Shown piece after piece: positions 45,622 to 57,899 of a DNA stretch of 64,000 nucleotides. The notes beneath the pieces are model-generated. The model saw nothing but the letters and a program-made list of their open reading frames with translations. It had not been told where the DNA came from and did not search any database. Every line of letters starts with the position of its first letter. Within the stretch, counting starts at the first letter, position 1. The translations under genes and the position numbers were made by a program. This DNA is from Calliopum simillimum. Its lineage: Eukaryota > Arthropoda > Insecta > Diptera > Lauxaniidae. The stretch lies in the NCBI GenBank assembly GCA_951812925.1, contig OX638370.1:96734897-96798896 (forward strand), written 5' to 3'.

Positions 45622-46515
45622 TTGGGTGTACAACTTAAAAACCGGAATTTTTTAGCGAAATTTGATGCTTTATTGTGGAAAAATATTTTAATATATTTTA
45701 TTCAAAGTATTGTCCATTGGAAGCTACAACATTTCCCCATCTTTCAGGCAATTTATGAATTCCATCCCAAAAAAAATTGCGCCGGCTTGGTGGCCAAAAA
45801 TGAATCGAGCCAATTTTCGATATCTTGAACTTAAGTGAAGCGTATTCCTGATAGGGCATTCTGCATCGATCGGAACAAATGGTAGTCTGATGGTGCAAGG
45901 TCTGGGCTATAAAGCGGGTGAGGTAAAATTTCCCATCCGTTGTTTTCCAGGTAATTTTTGACTGGGGCAGCAATATGTGGCCGAGCGTTATCGTGGTGGA
46001 AAATGATTGACTCATGTCTGGTCGCATACGTTGGCCGCTCTGCCTGGATTTTCTGCTTCAATTTGATCAATTGTTGACGATAGAATTGAGCATTAATGGT
46101 TTGGCCACCTGGCAACAGCTCATAATGGATCACACCTAGCTGGTCCTGACCAGGACGTTCTTTGTCTTCGAAATCAAAATAACCACTTTTAAACCACTCA
46201 CGACAGCTTGATTCAGCTGGAGCATAGTCCCCATAAACTTCTACAAGAATGCGATGACTTTCGGCAGCTGTTTTCTTTGCAAAAAAATGACCCACTAGAA
46301 CCCCCCCCGCAAATGCTGTCTTTTTCTCCAATTTTCGAAGTTATTCATCGTGAAAAATAATAATGATGCACACAAGATAAAGTTGTTTTGTTGACTGATT
46401 TTGACAGCTGTCAAATGTACCTTCAAAATGACATATATATAAAGTTCGAGCTTTCACGATATTTGTTAGTACGGACATCCACCGTCAAATTCCGGTTTTT
46501 AAGTTGTACACCCAA
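45622..46515 (-). mobile_element. Internally deleted mariner with intact ends
   Basis: The element is 894 bp with a perfect 29 bp inverted repeat at each end (starting TTGGGTGTACAACTTAAAAA). It is flanked by TA on both sides (45620-45621 and 46516-46517). The ends are those of a mobilisable nonautonomous copy. Its coding region is the same internally deleted version found at 11812-12679. Confidence 0.95.
45698..46348 (-). pseudogene. Mariner transposase pseudogene, internally deleted
   Basis: From the ATG at 46348 the N terminus reads MNNFENWRKRQHLRG, then a G-run frameshift. It continues VLVGHFFAKKTAAESHRILV and DWFKSGYFDFEDKERPG, joining directly to QLGVIHYELLPG. The centre, with the first catalytic Asp, is missing. 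IIFHHDNARPHIAAPVKNYL and LPHPLYSPDLAPSDYHLFRS keep the second and third Asp of the D,D34D triad. A frameshift after GIRFT moves the C terminus into another frame (FFWDGIHKLPERWGNVVASN), closing at 45698. The deletion junction and the GIRFT frameshift are identical in the copy at 11881-12544, so both arose before the copies separated. Confidence 0.9.
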
Positions 46516-46627
46516 TACTAAAACATGCAATATTTTGTTCCCAACAATTTTTTCAAATTTTTTATTATTTGCAAATATTTCTATATATGAATAATTTCTG
46601 GAACCTTTTTAAAAAATTAACATTTCA

Positions 46628-46862
46628 GGGTTGCCTGTATGTTTTCTTTTTTTTTTGAAAAGCTTCGCTTAAAAAATATATCAGTTTTTTTTTAAATAAA
46701 TGTTTAAAGCAAAGCTAACAAAAAAAACCAGGTGGCAACATCAAAAGTTTTGTATAGTTTTGAAACAGTTTATCTGAGCGTTTCAGAAACCAAAAATTTC
46801 AATTTAGTCAAAAAAAGTAAAAAATTAAATAAGATTTTTCGAAAGTAACCAGGTGGCAACCC
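46628..46862. mobile_element. Possible short MITE with CAGGGTTGCC ends
   Basis: CAGGGTTGCC at the left and GGCAACCCTA at the right form short inverted ends. An internal CCAGGTGGCAAC copy lies near 46729. No matching target duplication was found. The terminus resembles hAT MITEs, which is inference. Confidence 0.35.
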
Positions 46863-46969
46863 TAAAAATTAATGTTTGAGCGTCACGAGATTTGTGCCCT
46901 TAAAGCCCCTAAGAGGAAAATAAGTTCAACAAGTCTAATGAATTAATCAATAAACAACAACGTCTCGTA

Positions 46970-47490
46970 AGGGAATCATTCTCCCGGAGTAAATTTGACA
47001 GAAGAATTACTGTGCGAGAGAATGACAAAATGTTGCAAAAACAGTAATATCACAATGGAAACCGCAATTATTTTTAAAAAAAGTTAAAAGTGCTGGATAG
47101 TCACTCTAATTGTTTATTGATTTAAGCATGTAAAGATAAAAGAATATGAATACTAATATAAAAAAACTTATAGGGAGAATGACACACTCTTGCGCTTTTT
47201 ACAAAATTTTCAAACTTAAAAAAAAAAACACACTAACACTTCGAATGAGAAACACTGAGCGGAGATAGTCTAAAATGAGGAACTAACTTCAATAAATGTA
47301 TATTCAATAAAAAAAATTTTTTCGAAATGTTAAAAAAAACAGTAACTGAAATAAATATATTTACAAACAATGTTGTATAAGTGTTTTTAATGAAAATAAC
47401 GTAATAAGCAAAACGGGAAAATAAAGTGCAATAAGAAGCGGTTAGGAACAGCAGGGAGAATGACTTTTTTAACACTTTATGTCATGGTTT
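46970..47490. repeat. GAGAATGA repeat element, copy 2
   Basis: Shares ATGACAAAATGTTGCAAAAA, CAGTAATATCACAATGGAAA and AATAAGAAGCGGTTAGGAAC with 42530-42990 but lacks the expanded 15 bp minisatellite. Confidence 0.55.
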
Positions 47491-50400
47491 CTTATTAAGA
47501 AATATTTCTGTATTAAATAGTTAAATATCGAATTCTAAATTTAAGCGTGGTTTTGAGCCACGGGAGATTAAATATGAAATTGAGAATATTGACTTTCGAT
47601 TTTACTATTGTTTTTAAACAAGCTAAAGTGTGTACGTTACTAAAATATATATTTATATTTCAGAAAACATACAAAAATATATTTAAACAACAGACGTGTA
47701 AAAATGTCACTTTCTCGTTTATTTAACTAAATGTTTTAAATTAAATGAAAACAAAGCAGCTACAGCAAAATGTGCTCCTTTCTTGTGTACAAAATAAATT
47801 AGTTGACAACAGCAACAGCAACAATAAAACAAATGCTGCATTGCTTACATTCATTGTAATCAGTCGCTGTTGTCGCTATTGCTGCTACGATGACTTTAGT
47901 GTTAATTTAATTTAGCAGCTGTTAATAAACAAAGAATTCAAAGCATTTCAACAACATTGACATAACTTCTGCCAAAACAAATATGTAGAAGAAGAACAAT
48001 AATTACATGAGCAGCACTGTTTATTTTACTTGGAAAATTAAAATGTTTAATTTAAAAAGAAAATATTTCTAAAAATACATTGTCTTAAAGTGCGAAAAAA
48101 GTCTATAATTCTTACGCAGCCAGTTGTCAGTTTTTATATTCCTGTAGGGCGTTTGAGTGTGAACAGAAATTAAATTTGCATTTGGCTTCAGATTACATCG
48201 GTATTAACATATTTGCATTTTGAGTTTGTAACAAATGTCACTCATACGTCAAGGCAATAAAGAGAATTAATTTAAAATAATTTTTTACAATAAACCAAGA
48301 GCTTTCATTTTAAACTTTTTTATTTTATTGCTTTACCGATATTGTAAAATATGCAATATATACTGCATTAAGCTTGTCACAAAATATAGTGAATATTGAA
48401 CTCTTTAATAAAAATCTCAACTTTTAGGGAAGATAATTTATTAATATGGCAGAAATATGAAATAATATGCTTAAATAAAGCATATGAAAAATAAAAGCGA
48501 AAAAGCTCAAACACCATTACCGAACATCATTATAAATGTAATTCTGTTGTAAGGCAAGATGTGGCTACAGAAAAATTTATTTATTGAAGTCAATGAAAAT
48601 TATGCACTGTTGGGCAGAAATGGTTGCCAACTTTTTTTTTTTTTATAGGTTAAGGCAGAAAATACTGCAAATTTTAAAAACGATGAATTTCATGAATGGA
48701 ACAGAATAATTTATACGAATATTTTAAATTAAAAAAATTTAAGAAATAAGATAAATAAAAAAAGAAATACTTGGAATATTTGCAAAAGACTACTAGGCAC
48801 ATGTTACTTATACGTCGTGTTAATCAATAATTACATTAAAGAATCACAGTCAAAAAATATGTAATTATGCTTCAGCAGCCATCTATCATTTTTTACATTT
48901 CTATAAAATGTAATGTGCTAAGCAGAAATAAGAAAGTTATTTTTACTCCGTAAGTATCGGAGCTGAAACAATTAGGAATATATCAAATTAGGCAAAAAAA
49001 AGTTATTGCAAATGAGTGGCAACTCTGCCTGTGGAAAGCAGCAACAGATAAGTGTATGCAGAAAAGAAAAGAGAGAAAAAAAAAACAAACATTTCCAACA
49101 ATTTATGTACAAAATTAATTTTTATTTAATGAGCAAGTTTAACAACACAACTCAGCTGAATAAGAACATGAAAAATAAATAAAAAAAAAAAGGAAAATCG
49201 CAAAGTACACGGCATATTAAGGAAAGGATATATCAGGCTGCAAAGAAAGAAAAATGTTGTTATCAACAAAACCAACAGCAACAGCAGTTACAAAAAGATA
49301 TTTTTATAGATAATGAATTTTTGTGCGAAACAAAAACAAATTTATGTACATATTAAAAGAAAAAACCAAGCACATTCATATATGTGTGCGAGCATATCTT
49401 TGGTAAATACATGCAACTACAAATACAAGTAAAATATATACGAAAACATTAACTGAAACACATAAGCAGAAAAGACACAACAGTGATGCACACACATTGG
49501 CACTCTTGCTGCTGCTTTTGTCATTGTCTACAGTTGTATGTTGTAGTAAATCACTTTCAAGCGTAAACAATGCTACATACTTTTAGGGTGATTCTATTTT
49601 GAAAAAAACTTTTGCGCATATGTAACGATAACAACAATAGCCAAGTGAATGTTTGGGTAGACAGCAAATCTGTCTGAATGCTTGCCTATTTGGCTAGCTG
49701 GCTGTCTGTCTGTCTATACGGTTGGTTGCACTTTATGTTACGCCTTTTTGATGTTCTGCTGTTTTTAGTGAAAGTGTATTTTATTACATTCCCAGCACAT
49801 GTAATATGTCCTTATTTTTTTTTTACCCCTTTTTTTCTCATCTCTTGTTAACTTCTCATTTTGCGACCTTAACTTTGTGCTTTTTATTAAATACCAAAAT
49901 GTTGCATACAGACATACAGTACATGTGTTTGTTCGTCTTGTTGCTCGTTCGTTGCATGCCACTTGATTTTGCTGTTTAATGATGCAAAAGCAAAAGAGGC
50001 ACAGTGGGGTTGTATTTTTATCACAGATTTAAATTGAAAAGGACTGATAGGCATACTTAATTGCTGCACTTTTGCATTTTCGTCAAATTTACGCCACAGT
50101 GCAGTGCCACACACAATCGCCAGTGTATCCTTCACATTAAATATACCAGTTAATAGTGATTTTTGCTATTAAAGCTGTTATTGCCATCACTTGCTGTTGC
50201 TATAATGTCTGTTAACTTATCTGACAGTGTATTTTGTATACGACACATACAAACCTACGCCTATACGCTGCGTATGTTTTTATGTACGTATGTGTGTTGT
50301 CTTTAATTAATTTGTCGCTGCGCAGTGCTTGCAGGCAAATATAAATTAAGCAAGATTTTATTATACTGATAGGTGAAATGTCATAGTGTGGAGTACAAAA

Positions 50401-51580
50401 ACAAAAAATTGAGTAGTAAAGAAAAGAAGAATAAAGCAGGATGTACATAAATACAGAATTGTACATAAAAAGGTTGAAAATCCATTAACAGCAAAATAAA
50501 GAGCAATAAAAGGATCAATTTTTAAATAAAGGAAAATCGTTTCTTACAAAATTTTAAAGTTAATTTTTATGCTACAATGGTCGGTATTTACAGGTAATTT
50601 ATTGATATTGGCAAAGGATTAAAGCCACATGAAAATTGAATGCGATTAAATAATAATCTTTATGTACACACACAAAACTACTTATCAAAAGTTACTCATA
50701 CGTCATGTCTGAATTATTTAAAATATAAATATCTCAGCTCCAATATCTCAGCTCAGCTTTTGTTAGCAGTGATTTACTTTAGAAAAATAAATCATTTTAA
50801 TTAAAGGCCGCCAATATATTCTAGTTAAGCATATAGTTTCCAAAAAATTTATTTTCAATAATGGTTAAAAAATAATAAATAAAATAAGGTGTAAATAATT
50901 AGCTCAACAGATCTTGAGCAAATTTTATGTACTCGTATAAGCAAATCAAATAAACTAATGAAGAGAAATGCCGCATTGTAACTAAGAGAAAATGTATCAA
51001 ATAAAAATTTATTAATTTTTATAATTTTAATGCAGAACATTTAAGTTACTCATACGACATCTCACAATGTGCTTTTCAATTTTAAAACACTATACATGAG
51101 CTTCGATTAAGTTTAGAGCTTTTATGTCTACGTTGCTGTGCTTATTTTAAAATATTTTATAAACCACGGAGGTTTGGTTAATGGCCGCTGGAAATGAAAG
51201 CTTTAACAAAGGCTTTAAAAACTTGGCCTAAGTTTTTAACCTTATTAACAAAAGCCAGCTACGCAGTGCCAATGAATAAGCAGGGGTATCTACCAAAAAA
51301 AAAAAATGATTCTATTTTACACATGTGAATAAGATTTGATTTCAGGTAAAACAAAGCGAACACGAAAATGCCACTGGATAAGGTTCAATTAATTTAAGGT
51401 ACTTATTTGGTATATAATTAGAATACTTTTTTCCTTTTGTGTAGATGCCAAGCAAAAAAATGTTTTTCCTGATTGGAAAATATTTAACAGTGCCCCAAGG
51501 ACGTTCAAGGTCGGAAAGCGATATTCATATGAAAATAAGTGGTTTTAATCGAAACAATCAATCCTATCGTTGAAACTATT
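47490..51580. other. AT-rich DNA, no gene supported apart from motif copies
   Basis: Holds five copies of the GTYACTCATACGWCATG motif. An 82-codon minus-strand frame at 49887-50135 has moderately coding-like composition (KDTLAIVCGTALWRKFDENA) but no recognised domain or clear splice sites. A CTGTCTGTCTGTC tract lies near 49702. Confidence 0.45.
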
Positions 51581-51639
51581 TGGCATTGGTGAATGAGATT
51601 CGGTACATGTATGAACAATACTCGAATAAATAGTATACA

Positions 51640-51860
51640 ATAAAAAAATAGGCAGCGCCACGCACCCTCCACCCCAAATTTATCGTATCTCTGGAAATAT
51701 TTGACACAGGAAAATGAGATTTGGAACATATGTATGTAGTTGGCACTGGTTTAAAAATTTTCTATAAAAAATGGGCGGTGCCACGCTTCTTCTATCTAAG
51801 AAAACCAAATTTGTCACATCTCTGAAACTTCTTGACACAAGTGAATTAAATTTGAACCCT
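51640..51860 (+). repeat. GGTGCCACGCC direct-repeat fragment, two units
   Basis: GGCAGCGCCACGCACCC at about 51651 and GGGCGGTGCCACGC at about 51773 mark two units roughly 125 bp apart. TTATCGTATCTCTGGAAA and TTTGTCACATCTCTGAAA sit at equivalent positions. Confidence 0.55.
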
Positions 51861-51889
51861 GTTCGCTTCACTTTATTTTATTAAATTAT

Positions 51890-53450
51890 TCTTTCATCAC
51901 AGAATATGAAAAAAAGAAAACATTTCTTACACAAAATTCTATCTGGTAGTTAGAACTTTGTTTCTTAAGTCTATGAACCTTATGAAGACACAACAAAGTT
52001 CTATTGATTTTTTTAAACTTTAATTCCTGATCAACTAGAAAATCTATTTTAAATATAGTAGTATCAATGAAATCTTCGCGATAATCAAGTTCTTGTAACG
52101 TAAATAACATTGTGATTAAAATCAACGTATAAAAGTTATACGAAATGAAACGCTCAAACTTAGATTTCTCGAAAGTGATGTGTATTGTTCAAAGCTCGCG
52201 ATATGCATAACTCCGCTATAATCAGAACAACATGTTTAATAAATGGCACACATATTTTTTATTATTATTTGCGTTCATTTAATATGTACATAGTAAAATA
52301 TAATTACAGGTTACTCATACGACATGTAAAAAGATAGCATTATAAATTAAAATAATTTAATATCTGAGACCGGATGCAGATAAACACCTACATATCAAGG
52401 CGAATTTTCTAGAGTTTAAGCAGCTGTATAAAACTACGCATTTTTAATAAGTGGCCGCTCAAGGTAATGGCTTAATTAAAAGCTATGAAGTTAAACTTCT
52501 GCAATAAAAAAAAATTTATAAAATTTTGCGAAGTTTATAAAAAACATAAAAACAACTTGCATAAGCAAGTACATACCACCTCCCACAACCTGTTTACCTT
52601 ACATAATTCTAAAGCTAGTTAAAAAACATCATATTGAGCTGTTATTGAAGAACTTTCATGTCTAAATTACAAATACAGTGAAAAAAGTGCTATAATCCTG
52701 TAATAAAGCCTACGCGAGTACAATTCTAACAAAAAAAAAAAAAAAAAGACAAAAACTTTATCATCAGCAAGAAAAATCAGCCACAAGGAAAACAAAAAAA
52801 AAAAAACGCATAAAATGGAAAAGAAAAAAATAAATCAATAAACGTTGAGGATAAAACTTCAAGCACAAAAACAAAACAAAAAAAGAAACCACAGTAAAAT
52901 GCGCTATAAAAAGTTTAAAACTTTAGTTTTTAACTTCAAGCTGACGCAGCAGAGTACGAGTATACGCCTAAAAGTATGTGAAAAAAGTACAAAAAAAAAA
53001 AAATATGATAAAAAATTTAAAAATTCCACGTACAACAGCTAAAACAACAATAGCGCGCGCGGGTATTTAGCGTGACAAACTTGTTACACATGTTAACACG
53101 CCCACCGCCAGCGGAAGAGTAACCCAGACATACATACATACATATATTTATGTAGAAACAAATACTTTTAGACATTTTGCGCATGAAACAAAACAAAAGC
53201 AAAATATTTAGCGGATGCTGTTGAACGGTCATGTTTTTTGTTATTTTCTTTTAGCTCAGTTTTGGTTTTAGGTTTTAGTTTTCTCTTTTTCTTGTATATG
53301 ATATTCTTTTTTTTGCGTTTGTGTTGACTTTACTATTGTTTTCAGTTATTTAACGATAACTGCATTTATGTGTGTTTGTATATCTATCGCACACAAAGAC
53401 AAACAGTTATCGTATTTTAGCGGATATACTATTGAATATTTGTGCAGCTG
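51890..53450. other. AT-rich DNA, no gene supported
   Basis: Contains one motif copy at 52310, several long A tracts at 52730-53000 and an ACATACATACATACATAT tract near 53130. Confidence 0.5.
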
Positions 53451-53456
53451 ATACTG

Positions 53457-53877
53457 TTAGGTTGCACTATGAGCAAAGTTGCGCTCAATGCAAAGCGTGG
53501 CAGAGATCAAGTTGTGTAAAGCGATCACAGTGGGCGCTTGGAGCAAAGCGTGAGGCGGCGCTTTCGACAGAAACATTATTATTTCTTTTTTTCTTTTTCT
53601 TAATTTTATTTTGTAACTACTAGAAAAACAAAAATTAAATAAAATAAAAGCCACTTCACGCTTTGTTTTAAATTTTTATGTGTGTTTTCTGCTACTGACC
53701 TTCATTTTATCTGTTCTTTCAATTTGCTATTCTAATTCGACCGGAAACACGCATCGCAGCGCTTTCACTATGATTGCGTTGTCATTTTTCATACAAATCA
53801 TTCTACTCTGTTTTGAAGCTGAAGCGTTGCTTTGAGCGCAACTTTGCTCATAGCGCGCTGTCTGAACGCGACCTTAA
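53457..53877. mobile_element. MITE with CTATGAGCAAAGTTGCGCTC inverted ends
   Basis: CTATGAGCAAAGTTGCGCTC near the left end is repeated inverted near the right end. The right terminus (complement GGTCGCGTTCAGACAGC) abuts TTAA. The left terminus is shortened to TTAGGTTGC. The TTAA target suggests a piggyBac-type insertion. Short frames on both strands lie across the inverted repeat and are not genes. Confidence 0.6.
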
Positions 53878-54392
53878 AGTAACATTTTGAATTTAAAATA
53901 TAAACAGAAATGATTAAATTTTAGTGTTAGGAACATGGGCTGGACTGGTAACAAAACCACCGACATTTGCTATTTAGAATACAGGGTGTTACTTTTATTG
54001 GTACACCAAACCATTTAAAAATAAACAAATTTCATACCGATAAGATAACTTAATTCATTAATGAAAACTTTCTCCTAAGAAGCAAAGTCTGGCATGGAGG
54101 CTTGGCCTTAGTAGTATTTTTCAAAGGATTCGACTTGAAATCTAGCATTAGTCTTTAAAAATCACAATTACGACTTTTTAGAAAATTACAAAAATATATG
54201 CTAAGAAAGCCTTCAAGGTATTTCACAAAGACATAAGATTTAAGAAGTCAACGGAGAAATATGTTTCTTATAAAAATTTAATTATTTTCCCTGCTAACGC
54301 CTTTCCAACATAATTGACAGCTTTTTGATTAAATATATTCTGTTAAGACTCTGTTAAGTCAAAAAGCGGCATGAAAACATTTTTAGTTGCGG

Positions 54393-55023
54393 TTCATGAC
54401 TTTTGAAGCAGATAATAATTTACATTATTTTGCAACTGACAAGTATCAAGTTTAGTGCTTTCATCACATGTATCAAGCATGTATAAGATGACATGTTGGG
54501 TTGAGTTAACTGTTTACAAAAGCACTGAACACTTTTAATTATTTTGCGCTTGTTGTTAGCAAAAACACCTTTTGTTGTAACAGAGTTCATTTCTTTGCAT
54601 ATAGCAGAAAAATTTTTTCCAGATATACTACTGCTAACACGCTGTTAACTTTCTGTTATTAACAGTGCACAGAAAACAGTTGTTTTTCATGACTTTTGAA
54701 ACAGATAATAATTTACATTATTTTGCAACTGACAAGAATCAAGTATGTACCAGATAACATTTTGGGTTGAGCGAACTGTTTATAAAAGCATTAAACAGTA
54801 CGCTCAACTTAACATGTATCAAGCATGTGTAAGATGACATGTTGGGATGAGAGAACTGTTTACAAAAGCACTGAATATTTTTATTTATTTTATGCTTTTT
54901 GGTAGCAAAAACACTTTTATTTGTAACAGAGTTCATTTCTTTGGACATAGCAGAAAAATTCTTTACAGATATGACTTCTGCTAATACGCTGTTAACCTTC
55001 TGTTATTAACAGTGAACAGAAAA
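54393..55023. repeat. Tandem duplication of about 300 bp
   Basis: The unit starts TTCATGACTTTTGAA, then CAGATAATAATTTACATTAT. Copy 1 is 54393-54685 and copy 2 is 54686-55023. Copy 2 has an extra partial repeat of about 65 bp (GGGTTGAGCGAACTGTTTA). Shared internal marks include AACAGAGTTCATTTCTTTG and CTTTCTGTTATTAACAGTG with few changes. Confidence 0.85.
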
Positions 55024-55029
55024 AACACA

Positions 55030-57890
55030 AAAACAGATAAAAGTATGTGAAAATTATGCAAATAAAATATTTTTTAAGAACTTCATTGTATAAACGAGTA
55101 AGTAGCTCCGTTAACAATTTGTTACATATAGAATATATACAAAAAAAAAAAAAAAAACAGTCCTAGATTCTAATTTACACTAAAAATCACAACAACAAAA
55201 ATAGCAACAAAATAAATGCAAAATTTAAGGGCTTCATAAGAGTCAACTACCTCTTAAAAAGAATATTCTGTTTTGCTTTATTTCGTAGTAATAACAGAAG
55301 AGAGCAAAAAAGGAATAAAATAAAACTTCGCACATGAAATGTTGCCAAACGGAAATGTTCGCCACCAACACAACAGCAATAGATGACAAAAAGCAGGCCG
55401 GCAGTACGGAAGATAAACTTATTTATCATGCTTTTTACTATCGCTACAAAACCAAGAGCAAAAGAGAAAAATGAACAAAAATAGAAAAAAGCAGACAACT
55501 TTTTTTGTTTTTATCATCGTTTCGTTTGTTTTTGTTATTGAGAAGATTTTTATATGAATTTGAATTTTAGTCTGTCGCTAAGCGATGTTTTTATTCTTTA
55601 CATCCATGTGCTGCTGTTATCCTGTTTTTCTGTATCATCATACTCAACATCATATATAGGGGAAATAAAGAACGGAAGGAATTGTTTTTCCATTTTATGT
55701 GGTTTTTCTTTCCCATAGACATCATATGCATGATAAGCGCTAGCTAACGAACAGGGAAAAAAGGGCAAACAAAACTAAAAAAAAAAAAAAAAAAACGGAG
55801 AAAGCAAAACTGAAATGAAAACAGAAACAGCAAAAGTTCTTGTCATCGTTAAAGCTGCTTGCATGTTAAATCCTTTAATTCCGAACGCATATCCATGCTT
55901 ATCTACCGCATATGAGTATTGGTGCTTACTTGCACTTGTATCGGGGGCGATTTAAGTCGGCTATCAGTGTTTTATTGGGAGAAGCGGGACATTCGGATTT
56001 GTTTTAATACCTTTTTGGTTGTACTTTTGTACGTTCGATTATTAAAAATTTGCATATGTAAAAGTTTTCTTTAGAATTATTTTCATTTTATGTAACTAGT
56101 GAGCAGCGACTGGCTACGAAAGCATATCTTTAAAGAAATATTGGGAAAATGTATTAAGTCATGATAAATATGAATTTAACAGTGCTTTAACAGTGCCAAT
56201 GTTAACTTCATTTTACTCTGTAAAGTGTAACGTTTGGCATAAAGGCATAAAACGTAGCAAAATATCCCAATTTAATAAAAATAAAATATATTATTCAAAA
56301 AAGTGTGAAAGAAATTACGACAAATACAGACTTTATTTAAACTTAACAGAAACTTAACAGTAAAATATTCTGATAATTTCCGAATTCGTTAGTTAATAAT
56401 CAAACAAATGCAAATGCTCTATTTTGAATCATAAAGTTTTGATTACAATGTTAGCATTCTGTTAACGCTTTAATAGTCTGAAATAAAAAAAAAAATTATT
56501 GTAGCTTAATGTTAATTGAATCTCGGCAAATACAAATTTTGATTCCATTTGTCTCGAAGCATCAAGTCTTCAGCGTTCTGCCAGTATTCTGCTAATGATC
56601 TTTTAACGCTATGTCATGCTTATGGAAATTTGTTAAAAATATTATCAGATAGACAAATGGACACAACGGAAATAGTCAAGCATTCTATTCAAAAAAAAAG
56701 TTCCCAAGCAACATTTATTGCGGGATTCTGAAAATGCCCTGTTTCATCAGATAAGAATAAATTCTATCGCCAATTTTTTGGTTTTATGGTTACACAAATA
56801 TTTATTCCGTCACAACTATACTGACCTGTTACATGTTATGTTATAACTCTGTTAATGCTCTGTTAAGTCAAAAACCATTTTATGTTGATATTTTTTTTTT
56901 TTTTTTTGCGATTAATATTTTATTGCTCTACAAATTTTACAGCGGTGAAAAATTAACATAATAACGCAGTTTCACACTGTTAAGTGAAAAAACGATTATT
57001 TTGTCGCTGAATAAAAATCAAAATAATCTGTCATTTAAGATGGCACTGTATCAGAACTGTAAACGCTAAGTTCAGTTGAAACGGATTTGTTTTAGTGCTG
57101 ATTTTGAGTTAACCTTTTGAATCGACTACAGAACTTCGTGTCGGAACTCTTTTCAGCACGTGACCAACTACCGAGCAGTAATCGAAGAACTTAAGCATGT
57201 GGTGAAACATTGTGAACAAAATTTGAGTTAAAAAAAAAAAATTTTATAAAAATCAGACCAAAAATATAACAAATTGGAACAGCAAGCTAAATTCATCACA
57301 GATATTTGACAGAGAATCCTTTACTTATGTTGTTGTTGCAATAAACATTGTTGTTGTGACATTAGTGGATCACAACAGGAGTTGCAACAACAACAACAAC
57401 GAAAATATTAAGATTGATGCCAAAGCATAAACATCAAAAGTACGTTCATACCAAAAAAGCAACAACAGCCCATCACCACCAACAACAATAATGTTGACGA
57501 AATGAACGTGACGTATTGCAATAATGTTTTACAAAATGGCGAAATGTGCGCGATACATAACTACAAATCACACATACAATATCATACGCATAACAAATAT
57601 ATAGATATTAGGGTGTACCATATTCAAAATTAGTAACTTCGTTAGGCTGTTTATTTTCATATCACTTGGAAAAAGTCGTTCGAGAAGGAAATTTAAGCTA
57701 ATGGAAAGTCTTGGAAAGTACAAAAGTTCATCGCAAAGAATCGTGATAAATGGAGACGTTTTTTTTTTTGGTCCTCTGCGTTTCCAAGGAATTCCACAAA
57801 AAAAAAAAAAAAACATACGTACATATATGCAAATAAATATTTACAATTTTCATAACAGCCATCATAAGGCATGAGGAGAGTACGAGGACT
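55030..57890. other. AT-rich DNA enriched in CTGTTAA words
   Basis: CTGTTAA or its complement occurs near 56180, 56350, 56460, 56850 and 56975, continuing a series from 54340. A short frame at about 57119-57229 reads NYRAVIEELKHVVKHCEQNL but has no start codon and is flanked by stops. No CDS is called. Confidence 0.4.
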
Positions 57891-57899
57891 TACTGTTGT

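Larger units (their letters stand above)
40445..52326. repeat. Cluster of eleven GTYACTCATACGWCATG motifs
   Basis: Matches read on the minus strand: 40445-40458 (GTTACTCATACGAC), 40635-40650 (GTCACTTATACGACAT) and 44494-44509 (GTTACTCATACGCCAT). Plus-strand matches are at 42090-42106, 43182-43198 (CACTCTTACGTCAAG), 45516-45532, 48237-48253, 48803-48819, 50691-50707, 51045-51060 and 52310-52326. Most differ from the consensus by zero to two bases. Some copies are followed 75-140 bp later by a GGCCGC or GCAGCCAT word. The only other clear relative in the window is at 15637-15655. The function is unknown. The CATGACGTATGAGTAAC side contains bZIP-like half sites (TGACGT, TGAGTAA). Confidence 0.7.
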
